Position numbers and translations under genes: made by a program. A DNA stretch of 49,625 nucleotides from Yinghuangia elevatio (GTDB lineage Bacteria; Actinomycetota; Actinomycetes; Streptomycetales; Streptomycetaceae): the NCBI RefSeq assembly GCF_040649515.1, contig NZ_JBEZFP010000059.1, positions 1-49,625 on the forward strand, in the 5' to 3' direction. The notes below the pieces were generated by a model. It was not told the origin of the DNA. It worked only from the letters and a program-made list of their open reading frames with translations, and did no database searches. Positions 8,480 to 16,650 of the stretch are shown one piece after another (position 1 is the stretch's first letter; every line of letters begins with the position of its first letter).

Positions 8480-9562
8480 TCAGCCCACGCGGCGCGCGGA
8501 GTGGAACGGCATCTCGGTGATCGGGGCCACCTTGATGACGGATCCCGGGCGAGGGGCGTGCACCATCTTGCCGTCGCCGATGTACATCCCGACGTGGCTG
8601 ATGTCGGAGTAGAAGAAGATCAGGTCGCCCGGCTGGAGCTGGGACTTGGACACCGGGCTGCCGACCTTGACCTGGTCCCAGGTGGTACGCGGCAGCTTGA
8701 CGTTCGCCTTCGCCCACGCGGCCTGCATGAGGCCGGAGCAGTCGAACGAGCTCGGCCCCGCCTTGCCCCAGCCGTACGGCTTGCCGCGCTGGTCCATCGC
8801 GAAGTCGACGGCGACCGCGGCGCGCCCGGAGGCCGGGACGTTCGGCAGCGGCTCTTCGGCCTCGGGCTTGTCGCGCCCGGCGCGGTCGTCGGTGCGCTCT
8901 TCGTCGGCGTGGTCGTTGGACTCCAGGACGGCCTGGCGCTCGGCCTCGGTGAGGGTGTTGAGCAGCGCCTGGGCCTTGTTGAGCTTCTCCTGGATCTCGT
9001 TCTTCTTGCCGTTGAGGTCCTTGCGCAGCGCGTCGAGGTCGGCGAGCTGCTGGGAGGCCTCGGCGCGGTCCTGCTGGAGCATGCGCGCCTGCGCGGCGAT
9101 CTGTTCGAGGCGGGTGGCCTGCTGGCTGTCGATCTGGTCCAGCATCTGGGCCTTTTGGAGGTACATCGCGGGGTCGCCGCTCAGCGCGAGCTGGAGCTCG
9201 GGCGGCATGCCCCCGTTGCGGTACTCCTCGGCGGCTATGACACCGATCTGCTCGCGCAGCTGGTTCATCGCGGCCTGCTCCTCGGCGACGCGGGTCTGCG
9301 TCGCGTTGGACTCCTTCTGCAGCACCTCGACCTGCTCCTGGACGCCGTTGAAGACGTCCGTCGCCTTGGCGACCTCGCGGTGCAGCTGGTTGACCTGCTC
9401 CTGCACCTGCGCGGAGGTGGGCGCCGGGTCGGCGCTCGAGGTGCCGGCGAACGCCACTACACCGGTCATGGTCACGGCGGCGGTGGCGAGCGTGGCGGCA
9501 CCCCTCGGGGCGCTGCGCGGCTTTATCCGGCGGTGCTGCGCGGGACGGCGATGAGACGCCAC
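8480..9562 (-). CDS. Secreted NlpC/P60 peptidoglycan hydrolase
   Basis: 360 residues from GTG at 9562, behind GGAAGGAG. An N-terminal Arg-rich stretch and hydrophobic segment ending GTSSADP form a secretion signal. Residues about 45-220 are predicted coiled coil (QVQEQVNQLHREVAKA and following heptads). The C-terminal NlpC/P60 domain has C275 in FDCSGLMQAAW, H323 in SHVGMYIGDG and H335 as the expected catalytic triad. Family members cleave stem-peptide bonds (D-iGlu–mDAP type), and RipA-like members act in growth and division. The coiled coil often inhibits or localises the enzyme. A c-di-AMP riboswitch occupies its 5' leader, so expression is likely linked to osmotic and wall homeostasis. 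Confidence 0.95.
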   Translation of the reverse strand: MASHRRPAQHRRIKPRSAPRGAATLATAAVTMTGVVAFAGTSSADPAPTSAQVQEQVNQLHREVAKATDVFNGVQEQVEVLQKESNATQTRVAEEQAAMNQLREQIGVIAAEEYRNGGMPPELQLALSGDPAMYLQKAQMLDQIDSQQATRLEQIAAQARMLQQDRAEASQQLADLDALRKDLNGKKNEIQEKLNKAQALLNTLTEAERQAVLESNDHADEERTDDRAGRDKPEAEEPLPNVPASGRAAVAVDFAMDQRGKPYGWGKAGPSSFDCSGLMQAAWAKANVKLPRTTWDQVKVGSPVSKSQLQPGDLIFFYSDISHVGMYIGDGKMVHAPRPGSVIKVAPITEMPFHSARRVG

Positions 9563-9581
9563 GAAAGCGTCACTCCTTCCT

Positions 9582-9756
9582 CGGCCGCCTACCGGGTTAG
9601 CTGACAGGCTCGGGCGGAAGAAGACGCCCTACGACTCCGGACTGGCGGGCCCGGACCCGATTCGCCTCGATGGGAACCTGGGTCCCCGGCTCCGGCTCGT
9701 GCTCCTCGGCCGTGGGGGCGGCCTCGGTACGTCGCCGGACTCGGCGGTGGCGGCCG
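9582..9756 (-). ncRNA. ydaO-type c-di-AMP riboswitch
   Basis: On the minus strand the leader of the NlpC/P60 gene has the conserved ydaO blocks: GGGGACCCAGGTTCCC, then GAGGCGAATC, then CCGCCCGAGCC, then GTCAGCTAACCCGGTAGGCGG. Closing arms CGGCCGCC (9756-9749) and GGCGGCCG (9589-9582) pair exactly and form the outer stem. The ribosome site follows about 7 bases after the outer stem. This class is known upstream of wall hydrolase genes in Streptomyces, where high c-di-AMP lowers expression. Confidence 0.9.
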
Positions 9757-9934
9757 TGCACTCCTGGTGGAGCACGGGGGTACGGCCGCCTGGCCGAGAA
9801 CATTAGTCACAGGAGTGTCACGACCCCCAGCTTTCCGGGCCGCATTGCCAAGTCTTTACCTTGAGGGCCGTTTCATTGTCCGCTTTGTGATTTTTGTAGT
9901 CTCGGAGCGCCATCCCCACCGTGAGGAGCGTTTC

Positions 9935-10288
9935 GTGGACGTCGTCCGACAACTTCTGCTCGTCCTGCACATCATCGGGATCGGGTCCCTGCTCGGCGGC
10001 TTCCTCACCCAGATGAAGGGGATGAAGACCGGAGACGTCCGCATCAACCCCGCCATGACGCACGGCGCCCTCACGATGCTCGTCACCGGCATCGCGCTGG
10101 TCGGCGTCCGGCAGGCCGACGACCTCGACGTCGACAACACCAAGATCAGCGTCAAGCTCGCCATCCTCATCGGGATCCTGCTCATGGTGTGGACGAACCG
10201 CGCGAAGGAGCGCGTCGACGTGCAGATCTTCGGCGCCGTCGGCCTGCTCACCGTCGCGAACATCGTCATCGCCGTCATGTGGACCTGA
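9935..10288 (+). CDS. Small integral membrane protein
   Basis: 117 residues from GTG at 9935, preceded by GTGAGGAGCG. There are four hydrophobic segments: LLLVLHIIGIGSLLGGFL, ALTMLVTGIALVGV, VKLAILIGILLMVW and FGAVGLLTVANIVIAVMW. Short charged loops such as RQADDLDVDNTK separate them. No motif points to a reaction. It is divergent from the riboswitch-controlled hydrolase and 65 bases upstream of pcrA. TTGTCC (9876-9881) and TAGTCT (9897-9902) could be its promoter, though the spacing of 15 is short. Confidence 0.85.
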   Translation: MDVVRQLLLVLHIIGIGSLLGGFLTQMKGMKTGDVRINPAMTHGALTMLVTGIALVGVRQADDLDVDNTKISVKLAILIGILLMVWTNRAKERVDVQIFGAVGLLTVANIVIAVMWT

Positions 10289-10338
10289 GTTCGCCCCGGG
10301 CCGAGGCGGGCGGGCACCGGAACACCGCCCGCGGCTCG

Positions 10339-10344
10339 TAGACT
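10339..10344 (+). promoter_or_regulatory. Probable -10 element of pcrA
   Basis: TAGACT ends 9 bases before the pcrA ATG at 10354, which puts a transcription start within a few bases of the start codon. No Shine-Dalgarno sequence fits between them, so the pcrA message is probably leaderless. No good -35 is seen. Confidence 0.45.
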
Positions 10345-10353
10345 CGGCAGACG

Positions 10354-12831
10354 ATGAGCAAACTCTTCGACGACATGCCGCTGCCGGGGTTCGACGCCGA
10401 GATCCCGCCGCCCGCCGCCGAGCCGCTGCCGGACGACGCCCCGCCGCCGCCCGAGTACGACCCGGCTCCCGACGACCTGTTCGACGGCGACTACGCCCCG
10501 CCGACCGAGCCGTACGAGGGCCACTACCGCAACGGCGCCCGCAAGCCGGTGATCGATCCCGCGCGCCTGCTCGACGGCATGAACCCGCAGCAGCGCGCCG
10601 CGGTCGTCCACGAGGGCTCCCCGCTGCTCATCGTCGCGGGCGCCGGCTCCGGCAAGACCCGCGTGCTGACCCACCGCATCGCGTACCTCCTGGGCGCGCG
10701 CGGCGTGCACCCCGGCGAGATCCTCGCGATCACCTTCACCAACAAGGCCGCGGGCGAGATGAAGGAGCGCGTCGAGGCACTGGTCGGCCCGCGCGCCAAG
10801 GCCATGTGGGTCTCCACGTTCCACTCCTCGTGCGTGCGCATCCTGCGGCAGCAGTACAAGAAGCTCGGCCTCAGCTCGACCTTCTCCATCTACGACGCCG
10901 CCGACTCGCAGCGCCTCATGGCGATGGTGTGCCGCGACCTGGACCTCGACCCCAAGCAGCACCCCCCGCGCAAGTTCAACGCGCAGGTGTCGAACCTCAA
11001 GAACGAGCTCATCGACCCGGAGACCTACGCGTCCGGGACGCAGAACGACGCCGAGCGCAAGCTCGCCGAGGCGTACACGCTCTATCAGGCGCGCCTGCGG
11101 CAGGCCAACGCCCTCGACTTCGACGACCTCATCATGACCACGGTCAACCTGCTGCAGGCGTTCCCGGACGTCGCCGAGCACTACCGCCGCCGCTTCCGGC
11201 ACGTCCTCGTCGACGAGTACCAGGACACCAACCACGCGCAGTACGTGCTGGTCCGCGAGCTCGTCGGCGGCGCCGCCGGGCACGGTCCCAAGCGCACCGT
11301 CGACGGCGACCTGGTCAACCCCGCCGAGGAGGGCCTGGCCGAGGTCCCGCCCGCCGAACTGTGCGTCGTGGGCGACGCCGACCAGTCCATCTACGCGTTT
11401 CGCGGTGCCACCATCCGCAACATCCTCGACTTCGAGTCGGACTACCCGAACGCCACGACGATCATGCTGGAGCAGAACTACCGCTCCACCCAGACGATCC
11501 TGACCGCCGCCAACGCGGTCATCGAGCGCAACAGCAACCGGCGCGCGAAGAACCTGTGGACCGACTCGGGGCAGGGCTCGACGATCACCGGCTACACGGC
11601 CGACGACGAGCACGCCGAGGCGCAGTTCATCGCCGACGAGATCGACCGGCTGACCGACACCGGCAAGATCACCCCCAGCCAGGTCGCGGTCTTCTACCGC
11701 ACCAACGCGCAGTCGCGCGTGTTCGAAGAGGTCTTCATCCGCGTCGGACTGCCGTACAAGGTCGTCGGCGGCGTGCGCTTCTACGAGCGCAAGGAGGTCC
11801 GCGACGCGCTCGCGTACCTGCGGATACTCGCCAACCCCGACGACGTCGTCTCGCTGCGCCGCATCCTCAACGTGCCCAAGCGCGGCATCGGCGACCGCGC
11901 CGAGGCGTGCGTCGAGGTGCTGGCCGCGCGCGACCGCGTGCCGTTCGCGGACGCGCTGCGCCGGGCCCACGAGGCGCCGGGCATGGCGACCCGCTCGGCG
12001 AAGGCCGTCGCGGGCTTCGTGGCGCTGATCGACCAGCTCCGCACGGTCGTGGACGGCGGCGCCGGCCCCGCCACGGTCCTGGAGGCGGTACTCGAACAGA
12101 CCGGCTACCTGGCCGAGTTGCAGGCGTCCACGGACCCGCAGGACGAGACGCGCATCGAGAACCTCCAGGAACTCGCGGCGGTCGCCCTGGAGTTCGAGCA
12201 GGCGCAGCCCGAGGGCACGCTCGCGGACTTCCTGGAGCAGGTGGCCCTGGTGGCCGACTCCGACCAGATCCCGGACGACGATGGCGGCGTGGTCACGCTG
12301 ATGACGCTGCACACCGCGAAGGGCCTGGAGTTCCCGGTCGTGTTTCTGACCGGCCTGGAGGACGGCGTGTTCCCGCACATGCGGGCGCTCGGCAACACCA
12401 AGGAGCTGGAGGAGGAGCGGCGGCTCGCGTACGTCGGGATCACCCGGGCCCGCGAACGGCTGTACGTGACGCTGGCGAAGATCCGCAGCGCGTGGGGGGC
12501 GCCCGCGTACAACCCGCCCTCCCGGTTCCTTCAGGAGCTGCCCGAGAAGCTGGTCGAGTGGCGCAACAGCGCGCCGTCGGCGGCCCAGGCGCTGTCCGCC
12601 ACCCGGACCACCCGTTCGGCGCCCTTGGGGCGTCTCAGCGGGCCGAGCCGCATCACCGACCGCGAGGTCGTCGCGCTCAAGCCGGGCGACCGCGTCACGC
12701 ACGACAAGTTCGGCCTCGGCACCGTCGTCGCGACGCAGGGCGAGGGCGACAAGGCGCAGGCCACCATCGACTTCGGCGCCACCGGCACCAAGCAACTCCT
12801 GCTGCGCTACGCCCCGGTGGAGAAGCTGTAG
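10354..12831 (+). CDS. pcrA: ATP-dependent 3'-5' DNA helicase PcrA/UvrD1
   Basis: 825 residues, ATG at 10354. A roughly 70-residue acidic/Pro-rich N-terminal extension typical of actinobacteria precedes the core. Superfamily 1A motifs run in order: Q-motif (LDGMNPQQRAAV), Walker A (AGAGSGKT, about 95-102), ITFTNKAAGEM, Walker B (VDEYQDTNHAQ), GDADQSIYAFRGA, QNYRSTQTIL, VVTLMTLHTAKGLEFPVV, and VGITRARERLYVT. The last 50 residues form the PcrA/UvrD Tudor-like tail (GDRVTHDKFGLGTVVA). It unwinds DNA in nucleotide-excision repair and replication restart, and clears protein roadblocks. A short insert before GDADQS (about 300-335) is common in Streptomyces homologues. A hairpin terminator follows. 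Confidence 0.97.
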   Translation: MSKLFDDMPLPGFDAEIPPPAAEPLPDDAPPPPEYDPAPDDLFDGDYAPPTEPYEGHYRNGARKPVIDPARLLDGMNPQQRAAVVHEGSPLLIVAGAGSGKTRVLTHRIAYLLGARGVHPGEILAITFTNKAAGEMKERVEALVGPRAKAMWVSTFHSSCVRILRQQYKKLGLSSTFSIYDAADSQRLMAMVCRDLDLDPKQHPPRKFNAQVSNLKNELIDPETYASGTQNDAERKLAEAYTLYQARLRQANALDFDDLIMTTVNLLQAFPDVAEHYRRRFRHVLVDEYQDTNHAQYVLVRELVGGAAGHGPKRTVDGDLVNPAEEGLAEVPPAELCVVGDADQSIYAFRGATIRNILDFESDYPNATTIMLEQNYRSTQTILTAANAVIERNSNRRAKNLWTDSGQGSTITGYTADDEHAEAQFIADEIDRLTDTGKITPSQVAVFYRTNAQSRVFEEVFIRVGLPYKVVGGVRFYERKEVRDALAYLRILANPDDVVSLRRILNVPKRGIGDRAEACVEVLAARDRVPFADALRRAHEAPGMATRSAKAVAGFVALIDQLRTVVDGGAGPATVLEAVLEQTGYLAELQASTDPQDETRIENLQELAAVALEFEQAQPEGTLADFLEQVALVADSDQIPDDDGGVVTLMTLHTAKGLEFPVVFLTGLEDGVFPHMRALGNTKELEEERRLAYVGITRARERLYVTLAKIRSAWGAPAYNPPSRFLQELPEKLVEWRNSAPSAAQALSATRTTRSAPLGRLSGPSRITDREVVALKPGDRVTHDKFGLGTVVATQGEGDKAQATIDFGATGTKQLLLRYAPVEKL

Positions 12832-12856
12832 GGGTACGCGACCCGCACACGCGAAA

Positions 12857-12887
12857 CGGGGCCCGGTGGCGATGTCACCGGGCCCCG
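12857..12887 (+). terminator. pcrA terminator
   Basis: GGGGCCCGGTG (12858-12868), 7-base loop, CACCGGGCCCC (12876-12886): a perfect 11-bp GC-rich stem 27 bases after the pcrA stop. There is no U-tract, as is usual in this GC range. Confidence 0.85.
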
Positions 12888-13006
12888 CTACGTTGTCCGT
12901 TGTGTCGGCCGAACCCCTTGCTCCCTTGCCGCGACGAGTGATCGCGTCGGCATTGCATGGCGAGGAGAGGTGCCGACGGCGGTGCCGATCGGGGCGGTGC
13001 CGTGCG

Positions 13007-13034
13007 GCTGACCCCGACGTCCCCCGGGGTCAGC
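13007..13034 (-). terminator. Terminator overlapping the M23 gene stop codon
   Basis: GCTGACCCC (13007-13015) pairs with GGGGTCAGC (13026-13034), a 9-bp stem with a 10-base loop. It overlaps the TGA stop of the minus-strand peptidase gene. Confidence 0.65.
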
Positions 13035-14925
13035 CCGTGGGGTCGAGGCCCTTGGCGCGCAGCCACGGTATGGGGTTTATCGGGGCGCCGCCGTTCGGGC
13101 GCACCTCCAAGTGGAGGTGCGGGCCGGTGCTGTTGCCGCTGTTGCCCGAGTACGCGATCACGTCACCGGCCTTGACCGGACCGGAGTTGACCTTCGCGCG
13201 CGTGAGGTGGCAGTACCACGTCTCGGTGCCGTCGGCGGCGGTCAGGATGACCATGTTCCCGTACGAGCGGTTCCACTCGGTGCGCACGACGCCGTCGGTG
13301 ACCGCGCGGACCGGCGTACCGCGGTCCACCGGGAAGTCGATGCCGGTGTGCAGGTTCGACCAGCGGCCGCCCGCCTGGCCGAAGTAGGCGGACAGGCCGG
13401 GGGCGACGGGGAGGACGTACTTGGGGCGCAGCTGCTCGCGCTTCTTGCGCTCCTCCTCCTGCTGCCGGGCGATCTCCTCCTGGCGCTCCTGGAGCGCGAC
13501 CCGGGCCTGCGCGCGGCTCGCCCGGTCGGCGAAGTCCGCGGCGCTGTCCCGCAGATCGGTGAACTGCTGGTCGAGCGGCGAGGCGAGCGGGACGTCGGGG
13601 CCCGCGGCGACGGTGTCGTCGGCGACGGTGCCCTGCTTGTCCGCGGCCTGGATGCCGCCGGCGGCGGCGACCGCCATGGCGGTCGCGCCGAGCACGCCCA
13701 GCGACGCGCCCGCGACCCGGGCCATCGGGCGGGTGCGCCGGGTGGTCTTGCGGCGGGCGGCACGGCTGCCCGCGGCGGTGGCGGAGAGACCCGCGACGGC
13801 GGCCACGGCGGCGACGTGGGGGTCGGGCTCGCCTTCCCCTTGGTCTTCGTCGTCCGTGTACGCGCCGTCGTAGTCGCCGTCGTAGTCGTCGGTGGGCTCG
13901 TCGCGGTATTCGTCCGTCGCGTATTCGCCCGCGTCTGCGTACTCGTCCGCGCTGTACTCGTCCGCGGGGCGTGCGTCGGCGGGGCGTGCGGCGGCGGTGA
14001 ATCCGCCGGTGCTGTAGGTCTCGGCGGCGAAGCCGTCGGCGTCCGGGTCCACGATGACGGTGGCGAACTCCTGCGTGGAGTCGTACGCGTCGGCCGTGTC
14101 GAATCCGTCGGCCGTGTCGAATCCGCCGGAGAACGCCTGGGTGGGTGCGCCCGAGGCGTTGCCGTTGTGCCACGGCTCGGCGTCGTCCCAGGCGGCGGCA
14201 TAGCCGTCGTACGCCGGGGCGGGCTCCTGGACCTGCGTCGACGCGTCGTACCAGCCGCTCGCGCCGCCGTCGTTGCGCTGCGGGTCGGTGAAGGCGTCGG
14301 CGCCTAGACGGTTGTCACCCGCCCACATGTCGGCGGCGGGGGCCGAGGACCACGCCGCGCCGGTGTCGCCCGACCAGGCCGTCCCGGAGTCGTAGCCCGC
14401 CTGCTGCGGGATGACCGCCGTCTGGCCGTACGACGTGTCGTAGGCCGTCTCGTAGGACGACGCGGCCGGGTAGGCGCCGCTGTCGTAGACGGGGTAGCCG
14501 CCGCTGTTGTCGACCGCGGCGTACGAGCCGGACGTGTCGTAGGACGCCACGGCTTCGTACGAGCCGGAACCGGAGCCGTCGTAGGCGGGGGTGCCGTACG
14601 CGGGGGTTCCGTAAGTCGAACTGTCGTAGGCGGTGGTGCCATAAGAAGGGGTGTCGGCCACGTAGGGGGACGCGGGCGCCGCCTCGTACGCCCCACTGTC
14701 GTAGCCCGTCTGCGCGGCCGGATAAGCCGATTGTGTGTACGCCGACGTGTCGTAGCCGCCCGTCTGCCACGCGCCCGAGTCGTACGCGGTGGCTCCGTAG
14801 GCGGAGTTCGCACCCGTGTCGTACGAGTCGTAGGCGGGGTAGGCAGCGTTTGCGCCGGTGCCGTAGCCCTCGTCCGCGACGCCCCGACCGTAGGGGTCGC
14901 CGTCCGGATAATGGCCGTCCGTCAC
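13030..14925 (-). CDS. Membrane-anchored M23 metallopeptidase with long Tyr/Asp/Ser-rich domain
   Basis: 631 residues from GTG at 14925, which has GAAGG nine bases upstream. An in-frame GTG at 15000 would add 25 residues but sits about 9 bases from the predicted transcription start and has no ribosome site. Residues 1-330 are low-complexity with recurring YDSGAY/YDTS units and few positive charges. An acidic stretch, a basic stop-transfer (RRKTTRRTRPM), one transmembrane helix (about 405-425), a coiled coil (about 470-500) and a C-terminal LytM/M23 domain follow. The zinc ligands are visible as HTGIDF (H and D) and HLHLEV. It cleaves peptidoglycan cross-bridges outside the membrane. A homologue sits next to pcrA/uvrD1 in M. 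tuberculosis (Rv0950c), from memory. Confidence 0.92.
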   Translation of the reverse strand: MTDGHYPDGDPYGRGVADEGYGTGANAAYPAYDSYDTGANSAYGATAYDSGAWQTGGYDTSAYTQSAYPAAQTGYDSGAYEAAPASPYVADTPSYGTTAYDSSTYGTPAYGTPAYDGSGSGSYEAVASYDTSGSYAAVDNSGGYPVYDSGAYPAASSYETAYDTSYGQTAVIPQQAGYDSGTAWSGDTGAAWSSAPAADMWAGDNRLGADAFTDPQRNDGGASGWYDASTQVQEPAPAYDGYAAAWDDAEPWHNGNASGAPTQAFSGGFDTADGFDTADAYDSTQEFATVIVDPDADGFAAETYSTGGFTAAARPADARPADEYSADEYADAGEYATDEYRDEPTDDYDGDYDGAYTDDEDQGEGEPDPHVAAVAAVAGLSATAAGSRAARRKTTRRTRPMARVAGASLGVLGATAMAVAAAGGIQAADKQGTVADDTVAAGPDVPLASPLDQQFTDLRDSAADFADRASRAQARVALQERQEEIARQQEEERKKREQLRPKYVLPVAPGLSAYFGQAGGRWSNLHTGIDFPVDRGTPVRAVTDGVVRTEWNRSYGNMVILTAADGTETWYCHLTRAKVNSGPVKAGDVIAYSGNSGNSTGPHLHLEVRPNGGAPINPIPWLRAKGLDPTG

Positions 14926-15015
14926 CTGATTCGCCTTCGTCTCGGGGGCAGATACGGCCCTCCGCAAGCGTGCGGGGGCAAGCTCGACAGGTCCTTCCAC
15001 AACGATTAAGGGGGG

Positions 15016-15045
15016 ACTCTAGCCTTCCGAATGCGACCGGGACAA
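15016..15045 (-). promoter_or_regulatory. Promoter of the M23 peptidase gene
   Basis: On the minus strand TTGTCC (15045-15040) and TAGAGT (15021-15016) are separated by 18 bases, a close match to the principal-sigma consensus. The expected transcription start is near 15009, giving an 84-base leader to the GTG at 14925. Confidence 0.65.
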
Positions 15046-15159
15046 TCCACCGCGGCTCACCTGTGCGGCGATTCGCGGCTCACTCGTATGGATGAAGGCG
15101 GGCAAGCAGGGCAACCAAATCGGGCCCGGCAACGTCTCTATCGCCTACCGAGCGGCGGG

Positions 15160-16143
15160 TTACGCGGCGAGCGGAGTGCCCGGGGCCGCGTCGGCGGCGG
15201 GCGGGGCGGTAGCCGACGGAACGGCGCTCCGCGCGGCGGCCGGCATGCCGAGCGGCGCTGCGACTGGCGCCGTGAGCGGCGCCGTCAGCAGGGCGCAGAC
15301 CTGGGACACCACGGGGCGGCACGCCGGGAGTGTCAGGTGACCGGCGCCGCCGACCCGCACGCTGGTCGCGTCGAGGTCGGGATGCCGCAGCGCCCCCGAG
15401 ACACACGGCACGACAAAGGGGTCGAGGTCACCCCAGTAGGCGACGAAGCGCGTCGTGCAGCCGGGCGCGGGTCCGGCGAGTTCCGCGACGACGGGGCTGT
15501 CCGGGCACATCTCGCGGACGAGCGAGTGCGCGCGCAGCAGTTGGGCGGCGGCTGTGCCTTCGTGCGGGGTGCCGAGCGTGACGACCGTACGCACGCGCAC
15601 GCCTTTGTCGAGGAACTGCGCGTGGTAGCGGGCGATCAGTCCGCCCAGGCTGTGGCCGACCACGTGCACTCCGGGCGCGCCGGTACGGGCGACGACCCGT
15701 GCGATGTGCCGGTCCAGAAGCTCGGCCTTCGTGCGTATGTCCCCGCCGAGCGGGTTGTGGTCGAACGGGTCGAGGCGGGAAATCCCCTCGCGGCGGAGCG
15801 CGCGGCGCAGGACCGCGAAGATCGAGCGGTTGTCGGCGAGCCCGTGCACGAGGACGACCGGAAGCGGACCGGCCTGCTCGTCGCGGGGAGACGGGAGCAC
15901 CGCCGGGGGCGGACCGGAGTCCCGGCCGTCGGGAGGGGCGAGTACGGCCGCGACGCCCAGCGAGACCAGGCCCGTGGGGTAGAGCGCGAGATGCCCGGCG
16001 ATCCAGGCGAGTTCGCGCACCGTGCCGCGCAGCAGGCCGACCGGCGGAAGGGCGGTCCTGCGTACCGGGTCCGCCGGGCTGCCGGGCTCGGCGGACCCGC
16101 TGTGCGGTGCTTCGTCGTGTCCCGTTTCCGGGAACGCGGCCAT
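15160..16143 (-). CDS. Alpha/beta-hydrolase, lipase/esterase family
   Basis: 327 residues from ATG at 16143, preceded by GGAGGTGGG. The hydrolase core starts at PLPVVLVHGLADN (oxyanion HG) and has the nucleophile elbow GHSLGG (catalytic Ser), with RTVVTLGTPHEG just after; a late His is in VGGAGHLTLP. The 'HSLGGLIARY' and 'TLGTPHEGT' pattern is that of class-2/PGAP1-like triacylglycerol lipases. A hydrophobic N-terminal segment (ELAWIAGHLALYPTGLVSLGVAAVLA) suggests a membrane anchor or uncleaved signal. The Ala/Pro-rich tail after about residue 290 is low-complexity. It is transcribed alone, divergently from the SWIM gene. Substrate unknown. Confidence 0.88.
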   Translation of the reverse strand: MAAFPETGHDEAPHSGSAEPGSPADPVRRTALPPVGLLRGTVRELAWIAGHLALYPTGLVSLGVAAVLAPPDGRDSGPPPAVLPSPRDEQAGPLPVVLVHGLADNRSIFAVLRRALRREGISRLDPFDHNPLGGDIRTKAELLDRHIARVVARTGAPGVHVVGHSLGGLIARYHAQFLDKGVRVRTVVTLGTPHEGTAAAQLLRAHSLVREMCPDSPVVAELAGPAPGCTTRFVAYWGDLDPFVVPCVSGALRHPDLDATSVRVGGAGHLTLPACRPVVSQVCALLTAPLTAPVAAPLGMPAAARSAVPSATAPPAADAAPGTPLAA

Positions 16144-16650
16144 GACCCACCTCCGTGCGGGATTCAGGCGTGGGGCGTGGGGTGAGGCGTACGGCGAACC
16201 CAAGGCGTCGTCGGGGACATGTACGCGGCCGGCCGGCCAGGGGTTCAGCCGGAAGAACAAGTCGCGGACGAGTCGATGCGGGTGGGTTCGAAAGGAAGGG
16301 ACGGCGGATCGCGAACGACAAGTAGGGAGACCCTGTGGTGGCGACGCCGCAGACCGGTCACTGCGCGGGTTCCTACTGACCGGTATGCCCGGACCGACTT
16401 GCCACGAAACACCCCGTTAACATGACGGACCTGACGAACATCCGTTTTTCTCAGGGTATTTCGCCCCGGTGACAACGGCGTCGCGCCGATGTCCCGGAGG
16501 TGTCCCGGAGCTGTCCCGGAGCCGTTCTCGCCGTCGCGCCGGCGTGGCCCGCGGCCTGACGGTGCGTCGAACCTGCGCCGCCCGCGTGTTCGGCGGGGGA
16601 TTCCGGATCCGGCCGTGCGGGTGTCGGCCCGACGCCGTACCGTGACCGTC
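16144..16650. other. Divergent intergenic region, lipase / SWIM genes
   Basis: 507 bases without a credible gene. It must hold the lipase promoter (minus) and the SWIM-gene promoter (plus). TACCGT at 16638-16643 lies only 7 bases before the SWIM ATG and could be a -10 for a leaderless message. I see no convincing hairpin, tRNA or repeat. Confidence 0.4.

Noticed and set aside
9856..12795. A 979-codon open frame opposite pcrA
   Set aside because: It mirrors pcrA codons and has no family motif; pcrA on the other strand has every helicase motif.
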